From Marinobacterium alkalitolerans (GTDB taxonomy: Bacteria; Pseudomonadota; Gammaproteobacteria; Pseudomonadales; Balneatricaceae): a stretch of DNA of 64,000 nt. A program made the position numbers and the translations under genes. The notes below the pieces were generated by a model. That model was not told the DNA's origin, did no database searches, and was given only the letters and a program-made list of their open reading frames with translations. The first letter of the stretch is position 1. Every line of letters begins with the position of its first letter. The stretch lies in the NCBI RefSeq assembly GCF_017776525.1, contig NZ_JACVEW010000018.1:1-64000 (forward strand). Reading direction: 5' to 3'. Below, in pieces: positions 8,246 through 18,030 of the stretch.

Positions 8246-9246
8246 GGCATAACCTCTTGTCCCAGAACATTACGTTGAATCAGCGGCAGGCTCTGTTCCA
8301 GGTTCTGGTTGGAAATGACCAGCACGGGCAGACGACTTTCCTTGGGTACAGGCTTGCCCTGAAGGTGCTGAATCAGGTTCTGGGCCGCTTTTTCGCCCAT
8401 CAGGAAGGGCTGCTGCATGGCAGAACTGATCAGCTTGCCATTGGCTATCAGGTCTATGAATTCGGGTTCGGCATCAAACGCGACCAGTAGAATCTGGTCC
8501 TGCAGACCGGCATCGCGGATCGCATCCAGTGCAGCCTGGTATTCATCGGAGGTTTGTAGCCAAAGCGCACGCAGGTTGGGCTCCGCATCAAAGAGCTCGC
8601 GGCAAAAGGTGTAGGTTTCGGTATAGGAAAAGTCGACCAGCTGGCGCATGCCTCCGGCCTGTATACCGGCTTTCTCAAGTGCCTGAACAAAGCCGGCTGT
8701 GCGGGCCCGACCGTTCTGTCGGCTTTGCGGGATGGCAACGATACCGACTTGTCCGTCTTCCCAGTTGCGCGCCTTGAGCGCCTGAGCCAGCACTTTGCCC
8801 AGTGCGTGAGCGCCCTGGAAATTGTCCGATGCGATAAAGCTGACATATCGGTCGGAGTCAGCGCCGATATCCGATACCACAACGGGCAGATCGGCTGCTG
8901 AGGCCAGCTTGATCAGAGTGGCGCCAGCGGAGGAGGTGGTCGGTGAGATCACCAGGCCATCCGTTTCCTGCTGAATGATCCTGGACAGCTGCTCCAGCTC
9001 CTGGCGGGCGCTGTTATTGGCACTGTATACCTGGACTGCGTAGCCATGCATGGAGGCCTGGTGCTTGATGCCTCGGGCCATGATGTCCCAGAAAGGGATG
9101 GCGCTGTCGGGGTTGATATAGGCGATTGTGCCTTTGATGTCGGGGGGCTCAGGTGATTCGGCCAGTAAAAGACGCGGCCAACCCAGGCAGGCAAGCAGGA
9201 TGAATATCGGCAACAGCCGACTGGCGTGTGCAAGGCGTTTGATCAC
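8242..9246 (-). CDS. Periplasmic sugar-type binding protein (Peripla_BP_4/LacI fold)
   Basis: 334 aa from a GTG start with GGGAGGG six bases upstream. Signal peptide about 1-29 (cleavage near LLAES). The mature protein has the two-lobe sugar-binding fold: 'GTIAYINPDSAIPFWDIMARGI', 'DGLVISPTTSS', 'LPVVVSDIGADSDRYVSFIASDNFQGA', 'LWLQTSDEYQAALDAIRDAGL'. This resembles RbsB/TorT/LuxP-like proteins. There is no ABC permease or ATPase nearby. The following gene is a membrane GGDEF-EAL protein overlapping by four bases. It is therefore more likely a sensor subunit than a transport component. The ligand cannot be read from sequence. Confidence 0.88.
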   Translation of the reverse strand: MIKRLAHASRLLPIFILLACLGWPRLLLAESPEPPDIKGTIAYINPDSAIPFWDIMARGIKHQASMHGYAVQVYSANNSARQELEQLSRIIQQETDGLVISPTTSSAGATLIKLASAADLPVVVSDIGADSDRYVSFIASDNFQGAHALGKVLAQALKARNWEDGQVGIVAIPQSRQNGRARTAGFVQALEKAGIQAGGMRQLVDFSYTETYTFCRELFDAEPNLRALWLQTSDEYQAALDAIRDAGLQDQILLVAFDAEPEFIDLIANGKLISSAMQQPFLMGEKAAQNLIQHLQGKPVPKESRLPVLVISNQNLEQSLPLIQRNVLGQEVMP

Positions 9247-9365
9247 AAGCGCCCTCCCTGGTTGGTCGTTTGGTCAGGGGAAGCCCCTGAAACCGTTTTT
9301 TCTGCAAGGATATCTCAAATTAAGCGGATACTGAAATACGGGCAACGGGCCCGTTCGTTCGTGGA

Positions 9366-11072
9366 TCAGGCCGTTTCAAAGACAACGTGAACACTGGTTC
9401 CCCGATCGAAATACTCCAGACTGGTACACAGGGACGAAACCAGTGTGATGCCCCGACCCATCAGCCGCGACTCGTCATCTCCCTGCGCCTGCCTTTGCAT
9501 GACTTCGTTCACGTTAAATCCCGGTCCGCTGTCGATAATGCGAATGTCCAGTCGGCGGCGCCCTTGAGACATGCGCGTGAGCTGCAGGCTGACCTGAATG
9601 CTGCCCGTGTTGAGGTTGCTCAGGCGTTTTTCCCGCTGCTGAAAATATTCCATGAAGCCTTCGGCTGAATGTTTCAGGCTGGATTTCAGTCCCAGTACAC
9701 CATGATCAAGCGCGTTCACGTACAGCTCTGTCAAAATGGTGAAGACGGGATCCCAGCAGCTGTCACGGCCCTCGGTCTCCAGTAGGTGGCTCATCGCCTG
9801 AGCAACAGGGTTGTTATTAGCCAGATCCGGCCCCTTCAGCTCCAGGCTCCAGCGCCAGGCGCCGGACAGGACCTCGGCATTGGAGGGGGCTTGGGGGCTG
9901 AAAGTTGCGGGTGAACTCGTTTCCGCCGGCCCGGCATGAAACTCGATCATGGAGATATCGTCGGACTGGGTTCGTCCCTGCGTGAACTGCTCAAGCGAAT
10001 GTTTCAGGCATTCGATCAGTCCGGTTTCAGGGGTGTTGCAAAAGCAGTCCAGCAGACGCTGGTCGCCAAACAGCTCTTCACCTTCTCCACGGGCTTCGAT
10101 GACCCCGTCACTGTACATCAGCAGTCGGTCACCCTCAGACAGCGTGGTATTGAAGGCCGTCAGTCCCAGGCTATTGAGAATCCCCAGTGGAGGGTTTTCA
10201 GAAGGAATCGGCTCGATACGTCCATCCCGACGCTGCAGCAGCACGTCGGGTAGACCCAGATTCCAGATAGTGGCGATCCGGCCATCGGCTGAGACCGATA
10301 CCATGGCCAGTGCCAGAAACATGTTGACCGGCAGCAGCCTGCGCAGCTTCAGGTTGATCTGCTCCAGAATCTGCCGGGAGTCATAGCCCTTGTTGACCAT
10401 GGCGCGGAAGGTCTCGGACAGCGGCAGTGCGCCCACTGCCGTGGTCAGGCCGTGGCCGGTAAAGTCACCCAAAAGAAAGAACAGCTCGCCATCCAGACGG
10501 CGGGCACTGAGCACCACATCGCCGCTGAAGGTCGCGGCGGGCTGTTTGTACAAATGAAGGCGGTGATCCTTTACATTGGCCTGCTCGACGGCACGACTGA
10601 ACAGCTGCTCGGCCAACTGTTCTTCCTGCTCTCTGGCGGCCATCAGCTGCATTGTCTTGTGGTGCATGCGGGCGAAGCGCAACATGGAGTTGATCTTGCC
10701 CTTCATCAGCGAAAGAGAGAACGGGCGGCGGATAAATGAGTCCCAGCCGACTCCGAGGCTCTCTTCGATCAGATTGTCTTCACTGGATGACGTGGCCAGA
10801 ATCACGGGAATGAAGTGCTCACCTGCGGCGGCTTTCACACGCCGTGTCAGCTCGATGCCATCCATGTCCTGCATACAGAGATCCGTAATCACCAGGCCCG
10901 GGCGGTGGGTCAGAAAGAGCTCCAGCGCTTCCTCGCCGCCGCTGGCTGTAATGGGTGACAGACCCATCTGCTGGGCCAGACGTGCCAGCAGTGTGCGGTT
11001 GGCATCGAAGTCATCCACAATCAGCACATGCGACAATGAATAGGTTTCCCGGTGTGTCTCCGTGGCTAACAT
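9366..11072 (-). CDS. Fused response regulator / PP2C phosphatase / HATPase (HsbR-like partner switch)
   Basis: 568 aa in three parts. Receiver about 15-130 with acidic pocket D20/D21, phospho-acceptor D64 ('VITDLCM') and conserved Lys/Arg positions. SpoIIE-type PP2C phosphatase about 190-375 ('GDFTGHGLTTAVGALPLSETF', 'GDRLLMYSDGVIEARG'). HATPase_c anti-sigma-like kinase about 430-568 ('ILTELYVNALDHGVLGL', 'IRIIDSGPGFN', 'GRGITLVSSL'). This is the HsbR architecture of Pseudomonas, where the protein phosphorylates or dephosphorylates a STAS partner. The STAS gene lies two bases upstream. It is the last gene of the chemosensory operon, so CheA may phosphorylate the receiver; that is inference. 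Confidence 0.9.
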   Translation of the reverse strand: MLATETHRETYSLSHVLIVDDFDANRTLLARLAQQMGLSPITASGGEEALELFLTHRPGLVITDLCMQDMDGIELTRRVKAAAGEHFIPVILATSSSEDNLIEESLGVGWDSFIRRPFSLSLMKGKINSMLRFARMHHKTMQLMAAREQEEQLAEQLFSRAVEQANVKDHRLHLYKQPAATFSGDVVLSARRLDGELFFLLGDFTGHGLTTAVGALPLSETFRAMVNKGYDSRQILEQINLKLRRLLPVNMFLALAMVSVSADGRIATIWNLGLPDVLLQRRDGRIEPIPSENPPLGILNSLGLTAFNTTLSEGDRLLMYSDGVIEARGEGEELFGDQRLLDCFCNTPETGLIECLKHSLEQFTQGRTQSDDISMIEFHAGPAETSSPATFSPQAPSNAEVLSGAWRWSLELKGPDLANNNPVAQAMSHLLETEGRDSCWDPVFTILTELYVNALDHGVLGLKSSLKHSAEGFMEYFQQREKRLSNLNTGSIQVSLQLTRMSQGRRRLDIRIIDSGPGFNVNEVMQRQAQGDDESRLMGRGITLVSSLCTSLEYFDRGTSVHVVFETA

Positions 11073-11074
11073 GG

Positions 11075-11383
11075 TTACTTCTCGACCGGCAGCAGCTTAT
11101 GGAAATTGGCGATGGTCAGGATCTTGTCGACCGCAGCGGAAGGGGATACCAGCACCACCCGGCTGCCCTGTTTATCCGCGTGCTCCTTGAGCAGCAGAAT
11201 CATGCCCAGAGCCGAGCTGTCCATGTAGCTGGTACGGCTCATATCGAGGCGATAGGTGTGGCCGCCCGTCTCCAGGTCGCGATAGCTGTCGCGAAACGGC
11301 TGGTGCAGTGAGAAGTCGAACTGGCCTTCCAGCATGAGGGTGACGGTTTTGCGTTCGGTGTCGATTTTGCGCGTGATGCCCAT
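11075..11383 (-). CDS. STAS-domain anti-sigma-factor antagonist (HsbA-like)
   Basis: 102 aa, a whole single STAS domain. The phosphorylatable serine motif 'YMDSSALGMILLL' puts the target at Ser56 or Ser57, equivalent to SpoIIAA/HsbA. Two bases separate it from the REC-PP2C-HATPase gene, its expected kinase/phosphatase. In Pseudomonas the HsbA state links flagellar gene control, biofilm formation and a diguanylate cyclase. Here the target is unknown. A second, different STAS gene opens the same operon (20509-20790). Confidence 0.88.
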   Translation of the reverse strand: MGITRKIDTERKTVTLMLEGQFDFSLHQPFRDSYRDLETGGHTYRLDMSRTSYMDSSALGMILLLKEHADKQGSRVVLVSPSAAVDKILTIANFHKLLPVEK

Positions 11384-11398
11384 GTGCAGTGTCCTGTA

Positions 11399-12580
11399 TC
11401 AGAATAACTCGATATCCCCTTCATCCATGCTGCTCTGGGAGACGGCACGGCGGGAATCGTTGTCACGAGAACGTTGTTGCAGCCCACGACAGGCTGCGCT
11501 GAATGCCTGCAACGCTTCAGGTTCAAGTGTGCGGGAGTGGCTCAATTGGCGGGCCTGATCGGCCAGTTCCGTCAGGGCACCGGTGTTATGCTGCAACGAT
11601 TGCAGTACCTGAGTACACATATCCTCGAACTGCAGCGAACGGACGGCATCCTCGATGGCACTGGCCAGGGTCTGACCGATATCCGACATTTCATTCATGC
11701 CGTCATTCAACTGCAGGTTGACCTCCGCCATTCGTTGCATCATCGATGTCATGCGTTCCTTGGTGCCGATCGTGCCGCTCATGTCGTTGGACGCCATGCC
11801 GGAAACAGAGCTGCGCAGCTTGTCGATTGTGGTCTTGGCGCCCTGAATATGACTGCGGATCTGTTGGTTAAGCTCGGATGAGTTGCGTGAAAGATTACGT
11901 ACTTCATCGGCGACAACCGCGAACCCGCGCCCGGCCTCGCCCGCGCGGGCAGCTTCGATGCTGGCGTTCAGAGCAAGCAAATTGGTTTGTTCGGCGATCC
12001 CCTCAACACTCTCGATCAGGGTGAAAATGCCTTCCAGCTGCTCCATCATGTCATCGATACGGTGCACGATCTCCAGGCTGTTGCGGCTGACATCCACCAT
12101 CACGGAAACAAACTGGTCCAGCGTACGCTCGGCATCCTGCATAAAGGCCTGTACCGAGTGATGCTCCCCGTGCTCGTCTGTTTCAGAATCCTGTGAACGA
12201 GACAGTACATCTCCGACCAGCGTGACCTGTCGCGTTGACAGGTCGTTCAGGTTCATGAAGCTGCCGCTGAGGGTCTGTACGGCATCCTGAATCAGGGTTT
12301 CCAGTCGGCTGCGCTCCGTTTCCAGCTGCGTGGCTTCCTGGCGCAGGGTTTGTTCGATATCGGCAATCATGCCCTGCAGCTCTTCCTGCTGTGCAGAGCC
12401 CGCAGGCGCTTCCTCGCTGGATTCGGCTGGTGGTCGCCAGAACAGTAACGACACCGCCACGGCGGCCATCAATCCCAGTGAAGACCAGCGAACCCAGTCA
12501 CTCCAGTTCATCCATTCCGCCAGGGCAGTGACCAGCAACAGCAGAAGCAGAAGACTGGCCTTGAGGTGTATCGGTTTCAT
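11399..12580 (-). CDS. Short methyl-accepting chemotaxis protein without a sensor domain
   Basis: 393 aa. Two N-terminal hydrophobic helices (about 8-22 and 33-48) are separated by only about ten residues, so there is no periplasmic ligand domain. A coiled-coil signalling part follows with the conserved hairpin tip '[33 protein letters not shown]' (about residues 190-225). It ends in DIELF, much like the DVELF end of CheD in the same operon. Start overlaps the cheB stop (ATGA). It resembles the short receptor encoded in Vibrio chemotaxis cluster III. It probably joins the array as an accessory or scaffold receptor. Confidence 0.85.
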   Translation of the reverse strand: MKPIHLKASLLLLLLLVTALAEWMNWSDWVRWSSLGLMAAVAVSLLFWRPPAESSEEAPAGSAQQEELQGMIADIEQTLRQEATQLETERSRLETLIQDAVQTLSGSFMNLNDLSTRQVTLVGDVLSRSQDSETDEHGEHHSVQAFMQDAERTLDQFVSVMVDVSRNSLEIVHRIDDMMEQLEGIFTLIESVEGIAEQTNLLALNASIEAARAGEAGRGFAVVADEVRNLSRNSSELNQQIRSHIQGAKTTIDKLRSSVSGMASNDMSGTIGTKERMTSMMQRMAEVNLQLNDGMNEMSDIGQTLASAIEDAVRSLQFEDMCTQVLQSLQHNTGALTELADQARQLSHSRTLEPEALQAFSAACRGLQQRSRDNDSRRAVSQSSMDEGDIELF

Positions 12581-13668
12581 TGAGCGCTCCCGAGGTAGCA
12601 GTGTTCAAGCAGTGCTGATGCAATGCGGTTCAGTGGTAAGACCCTGTCGGCGCCGCCGCGTTTGACGACGGCGCCGGGCATGCCCCAGACAAGGCTGCTG
12701 GCCTGGTCCTGAGCAATCGTCAGCAGGCCTCTGTCGTGGCACCCTGTCATGGCCTGGGCGCCGTCTTCACCCATTCCGGTCAACATGACCAGCGCACTGC
12801 GCCGGGTATCCAGCTCTGCCAGGGCATTGAACATGACCTCGACCGAGGGTTTGTGACGGTTCACGGGCGCTCCGTCATCCACCTGGGCGCGAAACTCTCC
12901 CGCCATCCTGATTGGCAGCAGGTGACGCCCGCCGGGGGTGATGTAGACATGGCCTGGCAGCAGAGGCTCGCCCTGCTGGGCTTCCTTGACCTGCAACTGG
13001 CAACAGCCGTCCAGCCGTTTGGCAAAACGGGCGCTGAATCCGGCCGGAATATGCTGGGTAACGATAATGGGCGGCAGCTTGGCCGGCAGTACCTGCAGCA
13101 GGTCACGCAGCGCTTCGGTGCCGCCGGTGGATGCCCCGATTGCGATCAGGTTCTGGCTGAAATCGAAAGCGGGGTTGCCGGCCGGGACCCGCGGTGTGAC
13201 GCTCGTAGACGCCGGTCGCTGTCGAGCCCGCGTGGCCAGTTGGCGGGTCAGGCCAGCGGCCGTGACCACTTTCTGCCGTAACACCTGGGTAAAGTGTTCC
13301 AGCGTGCGGTCAGAGCTCTCGCTGCCGGGTTTGGCAATGAAATCAACGGCACCGGCTTCAAGTGCATCCAGTGTGACCTCTGCACCCTCGTGTGTGAGTG
13401 ACGACAGCATGACCACCGGCAGGGGGTGGAGTCGCATCAGGTTGCGCAGGAAGGTGACGCCATCCATGCGCGGCATCTCCACGTCCAGTGTCAGGACGTC
13501 AGGCCTGAGAGACTTGATCAGCTCGCGGGCCTCGTAGGGGTCTGCTGCCGTGCCCACGACCTCAATGCCCGCCTGTCGGTCAAGCAGCTCGGTGACCACT
13601 TCGCGTACCACCAGTGAGTCGTCCACGATCAGTACGCGTATCGGGCGTGTATCCAGCATCGTCATCAA
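12577..13668 (-). CDS. cheB: Chemotaxis methylesterase/deamidase CheB
   Basis: 363 aa. Receiver domain 10-130 with acidic residues D16/D17 and phospho-acceptor D62 ('[12 protein letters not shown]'). Linker, then methylesterase domain about 170-360 with catalytic triad motifs '[11 protein letters not shown]' (Ser), '[10 protein letters not shown]' (His) and '[11 protein letters not shown]' (Asp). It removes methyl groups from receptor glutamates when phosphorylated by CheA. Overlaps cheD by four bases upstream and the short MCP gene by four bases downstream. Confidence 0.95.
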   Translation of the reverse strand: MMTMLDTRPIRVLIVDDSLVVREVVTELLDRQAGIEVVGTAADPYEARELIKSLRPDVLTLDVEMPRMDGVTFLRNLMRLHPLPVVMLSSLTHEGAEVTLDALEAGAVDFIAKPGSESSDRTLEHFTQVLRQKVVTAAGLTRQLATRARQRPASTSVTPRVPAGNPAFDFSQNLIAIGASTGGTEALRDLLQVLPAKLPPIIVTQHIPAGFSARFAKRLDGCCQLQVKEAQQGEPLLPGHVYITPGGRHLLPIRMAGEFRAQVDDGAPVNRHKPSVEVMFNALAELDTRRSALVMLTGMGEDGAQAMTGCHDRGLLTIAQDQASSLVWGMPGAVVKRGGADRVLPLNRIASALLEHCYLGSAQ

Positions 13669-14270
13669 AACAGCTCCACATCCTGGTGAGCCGACTGCTC
13701 GCGTGTTTGCGCGCGATAGGCCTTCTCTTCACTGATTACACTGGCAACCTTGTCCATCCGCTTGATCAGCATGCGTCCCTGGTCGGGAAGGTAGATCAGG
13801 CGCCGGGCCTGTTCCCCGCCCACATCCTCCGCGAAGATCCGAAAGCCTTCCTGGGCCAGGTAGTCGTGTATGAACTGAACGTTGAGGTCTCCCACGCGAT
13901 AGCCGCTGTTGAACATGTTGGCACCGCCGGCCAGCTTGATCTCGAGCGTGTCGCGCCGGCAGCCGAGCTTCAGCAGGCTGTTGATCAGCTGCTCCATGGC
14001 AAAGGCTCCATAGCTGGCGCTGCTGAGACGTTCACTGTTTTCGCCCTCTTCCGGCAGCATGAAGTGATTGATGCCGCCAATACCCAGCTCCGGGTCCCGG
14101 ATGCAGGCCGAGATGCAGGACCCCAGCACGGTCGTAATGGCCATGCTGGGCGGTGCCACATAGAACTCGCCGGGCTTCACCTTGACCATGAAGCGCTGCC
14201 ACCGCTCCTGCCAGACCGGCACGAAGTGCTCAAAGCCGACAAAGGGGCGAGGGGCATGGACAGTTATCAT
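13665..14270 (-). CDS. cheD: Chemoreceptor glutamine deamidase CheD
   Basis: 201 aa. Catalytic Cys in 'TVLGSCISACIRDP' and His in 'GGINHFMLP', as in CheD deamidases that convert receptor Gln to Glu. C-terminal extension of about 30 residues ends QDVELF, an aromatic-ended tail similar to that of the short MCP. Start overlaps the cheR stop by one base (TGATG) and its stop overlaps cheB by four. Presence of cheD fits the F7-type (Pseudomonas cluster II / Vibrio cluster III) array rather than E. coli. Confidence 0.93.
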   Translation of the reverse strand: MITVHAPRPFVGFEHFVPVWQERWQRFMVKVKPGEFYVAPPSMAITTVLGSCISACIRDPELGIGGINHFMLPEEGENSERLSSASYGAFAMEQLINSLLKLGCRRDTLEIKLAGGANMFNSGYRVGDLNVQFIHDYLAQEGFRIFAEDVGGEQARRLIYLPDQGRMLIKRMDKVASVISEEKAYRAQTREQSAHQDVELF

Positions 14271-15154
14271 CAGACCACCTTCCGGTAGATGGTGTTGCCA
14301 CTCAGGCGCAGCCGGTGTGTCAGCCGGTAGGGGGATTCAGAGTGCCCAACGATCAGAATACCCTGCTCATCCAGCACGTCAGCAAACCGCTCCAGCAGGA
14401 TGGCCTGTGACGTGTTGTTGAAATAGATCATCACGTTACGGCAGAAAATCAGGTCCACAGGTCCCTTCACCGGCAGAGGTTCCATCAGGTTGATCTGACG
14501 AAACTGAACCAGTGCCTGAACACCGGGCTTGATCCTCACCCGACCGGTATTATGACCGGTCCCGCGCAGAAAGTGCCGACTGAGCTGCGCCTTATCCAGC
14601 TTGGAAATGCGCTCCAGGCTGTATACACCGGCTTGGGCTGTTTGCAGCACACGTGAGTCGATATCTGACGCCAGAATACGGATATCCCACTCTGGCAGCT
14701 CCGGACCCAGAGCGTCTATCAGGGTCATGGCGATGGAGTAGGGTTCCTCTCCCATCGAGCAGCCGGCCGACCAGATCCGTAACCGACGCTGGCCCCGGGC
14801 ACGGCACTGATTCAGGTACTCACCGCCGAGGAAATCAAAGTGGTGCTGCTCGCGGAAGAACGCGGTCAGGTTGGTGGTCATGGCGTTGATAAATTCGCCA
14901 AACTCTACGGGATCACTCTCCACACGCCGTGCGTAGGCTTCAAAGTCCTTCAGCGAGAGGGCGCGCAAACGCCCGACCAGCCGGTTATACACCATGTCCT
15001 TCTTGTGCTCGGCCAGCTCGATTCCGGCATGCTGGTGCAGTGCGCGTCTGACCCACTCGAAATCCTTGCGGGTGTAGGGAAACTCGCGGCTGCGTCCCTG
15101 GCCGGCCAGAGCCGCGGCCAGGGAGTCGGATGAAGGATCGGAGGCGGTATGCAC
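14270..15154 (-). CDS. cheR: Chemoreceptor methyltransferase CheR
   Basis: 294 aa from a GTG start with AGAGGG upstream. N-terminal helical domain about 20-100 ('FEWVRRALHQHAGIELAEHKKDMVYNR'), then an S-adenosylmethionine Rossmann domain with 'RIWSAGCSMGEEPYSIAM' and 'LIFCRNVMIYF'. It methylates receptor glutamates. The neighbouring PAS-receptor ends in DDWEEF, a CheR-tethering type pentapeptide, so direct docking is likely (known for Pseudomonas McpB/Aer2 and CheR2). Confidence 0.95.
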   Translation of the reverse strand: MHTASDPSSDSLAAALAGQGRSREFPYTRKDFEWVRRALHQHAGIELAEHKKDMVYNRLVGRLRALSLKDFEAYARRVESDPVEFGEFINAMTTNLTAFFREQHHFDFLGGEYLNQCRARGQRRLRIWSAGCSMGEEPYSIAMTLIDALGPELPEWDIRILASDIDSRVLQTAQAGVYSLERISKLDKAQLSRHFLRGTGHNTGRVRIKPGVQALVQFRQINLMEPLPVKGPVDLIFCRNVMIYFNNTSQAILLERFADVLDEQGILIVGHSESPYRLTHRLRLSGNTIYRKVV

Positions 15155-15165
15155 GCGGTTGCCCT

Positions 15166-17502
15166 CTAGAACTCTTCCCAGTCGTCCTGGCTGCTGCCTG
15201 CCGTCATGACACCCAGCTTGCGCTGCTGGGCTTCAGGTGCCTGCGTCTGTGCTGCCAGATCACGAATGCGGCTGACGGGGGCATGGTCTGATGCCTCGGT
15301 CTGGGCCTGAGCGGTGCTGTTGACGCGGAAGGCGTTCACCAGACGCTGCAGTTGGCTGGCCTGCTCCTCCATGGAGGCTGAGGCCGCCGCCACTTCTTCC
15401 ACCAGTGCCGCATTCTGCTGAGTGCCCGCATCCATGCTGGACACGGCCGTGTTGACCTGGTCGATACCCTGCGCCTGCTCGATGCCGGCTTTGGCGATCT
15501 GGCCAATGATGTCGGAGACCTGATTGATGGAATCCATAATCCGTTTCAGGGCTTCGCCGGACTCATCAACGTAGCGGGCCCCTTCATCCACCTTGCTGAC
15601 ACTGTCACTGATCAGCTCCTTGATCTCCTTGGCTGCACCGGCGCTGCGTTGTGCCAGATTGCGCACTTCTGAGGCCACGACCGCGAAGCCACGTCCCTGC
15701 TCCCCGGCACGTGCCGCTTCCACGGCCGCATTCAGGGCCAGCAGGTTGGTCTGGAAGGCAATTTCGTCGATGACGCCGATAATCTCGGAGATCTTGTTGG
15801 AGCTGGTGCTGATCGCGCCCATGGACGCCACCACTCTGGTGGAGATATCCCCCCCCTGTTCGGCCAGCGTACGGGCTTCTTCTGCCAAACGGCTGGCCTG
15901 CTGGGCGTTATCGGCGTTCTGTTTCACCGTGCTGGTCATCTGTTCCATGCTGGCCGCGGTTTCTTCCAGGCTGGCAGCCTGAGACTCTGTCCGCTCGCTC
16001 AGCGTGGTGTTGCCGGTGGCGATTTCGGAGGCACCCACGGCAATGCTGGAGCCCGCACGACGGATTTCGGTGACCATGTTCTCCAGCCGGCCCAGAGAGC
16101 GGGTCAGGGAGTTGTTCAGCTCGGCAAATTCGCCCTTGTAATCACCCTGCATCTGCTGGGTCAGGTCGCCCTCGGACAGGGCCGAAAGCACGCGCTTGAT
16201 GTCGCGAAGGGGTTCAACCACCGTATCCAGCAGCGCATTCACACCATTGGCAACGGTGCGGGTGAAACCGGCATAGCCTTCGGTATCCAGACGCTTGTCC
16301 AGCTGGCCTTCCGTTGCGTTGTGAATCAGCTGTTCGATCTCGTGCTCGGCACGCAGCTGCTCGGTAATATCCTGCCACTCGACGACGGTGCCCAGACGGT
16401 TGTTGTTGTCATCCACCACCGGGTTGGCAACCAGGTCAAAGCTGCGGCCACCCACGCGGATACGGCTCTTGAAGCTGTCTTCAAGGGAGGCCAGCAGGCG
16501 GCGCTGGTGCTCGGGGTTTTTGTGGAACACATCGATGTTGGCACCCATCAGCTGCTCCGCATTGAACTCCGGCAGCTCCTGACGCAGGTCGTCCTGAGCG
16601 TTGCGCATCATGTCCAGTACCGAGTCGTTCAGGTAGATGATCTCACCCTCGTTGGATGCCACCATGACGTTGGAGGAGACGTTATCCAGCGCCACCTTGA
16701 TGCGCTGGGCACGGCGCTGGCGCAGGCGTGCATCATTCACGTCAAACCCGAGCTTGATCGCCAGGCTTTTGGTCATGCGCAGCAGTTCACCGCCCTCGCC
16801 CGGCAGGTCAAAGGGAATGTCCTGGTAGTAATCGCCTTCGGCCACTCGGCGCATGCGATCAATGGACTCCTGCATTGGCTTCAGTGCCAGCTCTTTCAGC
16901 GTCCTGCTGTTGCCCAACATCAGCATCAGCATGCCCAGTGCGGGCCCCAGGGCCACCAGAGCCGGATTCACCGGTGCAAACCAGAGGGCCAGCGCCACCA
17001 GTGTCGCGGCGACTATGGCCAGCGTGGTGGTGCGGGTCATGGCGGCTTCGAGGTTGCGCTCCGGGATAGAGCTGACTGGCGGCAGGCTGCGCTCGTTCTT
17101 GTTGAGCTTGCGGTAGAGTGCCTCGGCTGCATCGATTTCGTCCTGTTCCGGGCGCACGCGCACGGACATGTACTCCACTACCTCGCCGTCACGGTAGATC
17201 GGGGTGACGTTGGCACGTACCCAGTAGTAGTCACCGTTCTTGCAGCGGTTCTTCACCAGACGTGACCAGGGGCGGCCGGCGTCCAGGTGATCCCAGAGAT
17301 CCTTGAAGGCCGCCGGCGGCATGTCGGGATGCCGCACGATGTTGTGATTGGCGCCCAGCAATTCCTGGCGGCTGAAGCCACTGACTTCGACAAAGGCAGG
17401 GTTGGTGTAGGTAATAATGCCCTTGAGGTCGGTGATGGTGACCAACTCCTGACCATCCCTGAGTTTGACTTCGTTGTCTGTCACCGGCAGGTTCTTTTTC
17501 AT
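15166..17502 (-). CDS. PAS-containing methyl-accepting chemotaxis protein (Aer-like N-terminus)
   Basis: 778 aa. First PAS about 10-125 with the Aer-like signature 'GANHNIVRHPDMPPAAF', which suggests redox or energy sensing, although FAD binding is not proven. Hydrophobic hairpin about 158-198 ('TTLAIVAATLVALALWFAPV'), HAMP-like segment, second PAS about 265-385, further HAMP, then the signalling domain with tip '[20 protein letters not shown]'. The C-terminal tail ends DDWEEF, a WxxF-type CheR-docking pentapeptide. The only full-length receptor in the operon, so it is probably the main sensor of this array. Confidence 0.93.
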   Translation of the reverse strand: MKKNLPVTDNEVKLRDGQELVTITDLKGIITYTNPAFVEVSGFSRQELLGANHNIVRHPDMPPAAFKDLWDHLDAGRPWSRLVKNRCKNGDYYWVRANVTPIYRDGEVVEYMSVRVRPEQDEIDAAEALYRKLNKNERSLPPVSSIPERNLEAAMTRTTTLAIVAATLVALALWFAPVNPALVALGPALGMLMLMLGNSRTLKELALKPMQESIDRMRRVAEGDYYQDIPFDLPGEGGELLRMTKSLAIKLGFDVNDARLRQRRAQRIKVALDNVSSNVMVASNEGEIIYLNDSVLDMMRNAQDDLRQELPEFNAEQLMGANIDVFHKNPEHQRRLLASLEDSFKSRIRVGGRSFDLVANPVVDDNNNRLGTVVEWQDITEQLRAEHEIEQLIHNATEGQLDKRLDTEGYAGFTRTVANGVNALLDTVVEPLRDIKRVLSALSEGDLTQQMQGDYKGEFAELNNSLTRSLGRLENMVTEIRRAGSSIAVGASEIATGNTTLSERTESQAASLEETAASMEQMTSTVKQNADNAQQASRLAEEARTLAEQGGDISTRVVASMGAISTSSNKISEIIGVIDEIAFQTNLLALNAAVEAARAGEQGRGFAVVASEVRNLAQRSAGAAKEIKELISDSVSKVDEGARYVDESGEALKRIMDSINQVSDIIGQIAKAGIEQAQGIDQVNTAVSSMDAGTQQNAALVEEVAAASASMEEQASQLQRLVNAFRVNSTAQAQTEASDHAPVSRIRDLAAQTQAPEAQQRKLGVMTAGSSQDDWEEF

Positions 17503-17522
17503 GGTCGTCTACTCTTTGTCGT

Positions 17523-18029
17523 TTATTCGTCTTCAGGCGTCAGCTGTTCCAGAGCCAGTTCATCCGCACTCAGCAGATGGTCCAGATCCAGCATGACGAT
17601 CATGCGTTCGTTCAGTGTTGCCAGCCCGGCGATGAAGTCCGGTCGAATCGAGGTCTCCAGCCGTGGTGCGGGACGGATCTCCTCCGGCTGGATGTGGTAG
17701 GTCTCGGCAACGGCATCCACCACCAGCCCGATAATGCGCTCTTCATCCTCCTGCAACGCCTTGACGACCACGACAACGGTTGTGGGGCCGTAGGGGCGTG
17801 GCTCAAAGCCGAACCGCTCACGCAGGTCGATCACCGGGACGATGGCGCCGCGCAGATTGAGAACGCCCTTGATGTACTCGGGGCTGGCCGGCAGCCGGGT
17901 CACCGGTGTCCAGCCACGCACTTCCTGCACACGCAGGATATCCACCGCGTACTCTTCATCGTCCAGCATAAAGCTCAGGTACTGCTCACCGCTGAGCAGC
18001 TGCTCGCCAGTGTTCTGTTCGTATGCCAT
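17523..18029 (-). CDS. cheW: Chemotaxis coupling protein CheW
   Basis: 168 aa from the ATG at 18027-18029, one base after the cheA stop. A frame opening 42 bases earlier would overlap cheA by 41 bases and adds only poorly conserved residues. Whole CheW fold: 'QYLSFMLDDEEYAVDILRVQEVRGWTPVTRLP', 'VLNLRGAIVPVIDLRERFG', 'IGLVVDAVAETYHI'. It links CheA to receptors. Confidence 0.94.
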   Translation of the reverse strand: MAYEQNTGEQLLSGEQYLSFMLDDEEYAVDILRVQEVRGWTPVTRLPASPEYIKGVLNLRGAIVPVIDLRERFGFEPRPYGPTTVVVVVKALQEDEERIIGLVVDAVAETYHIQPEEIRPAPRLETSIRPDFIAGLATLNERMIVMLDLDHLLSADELALEQLTPEDE

Positions 18030-18030
18030 C

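Noticed and set aside
9344..9355. 12-base palindrome AACGGGCCCGTT after the phosphatase gene
   Set aside because: Single copy, no T-run, and no neighbouring partner site; not enough to call an operator or terminator.
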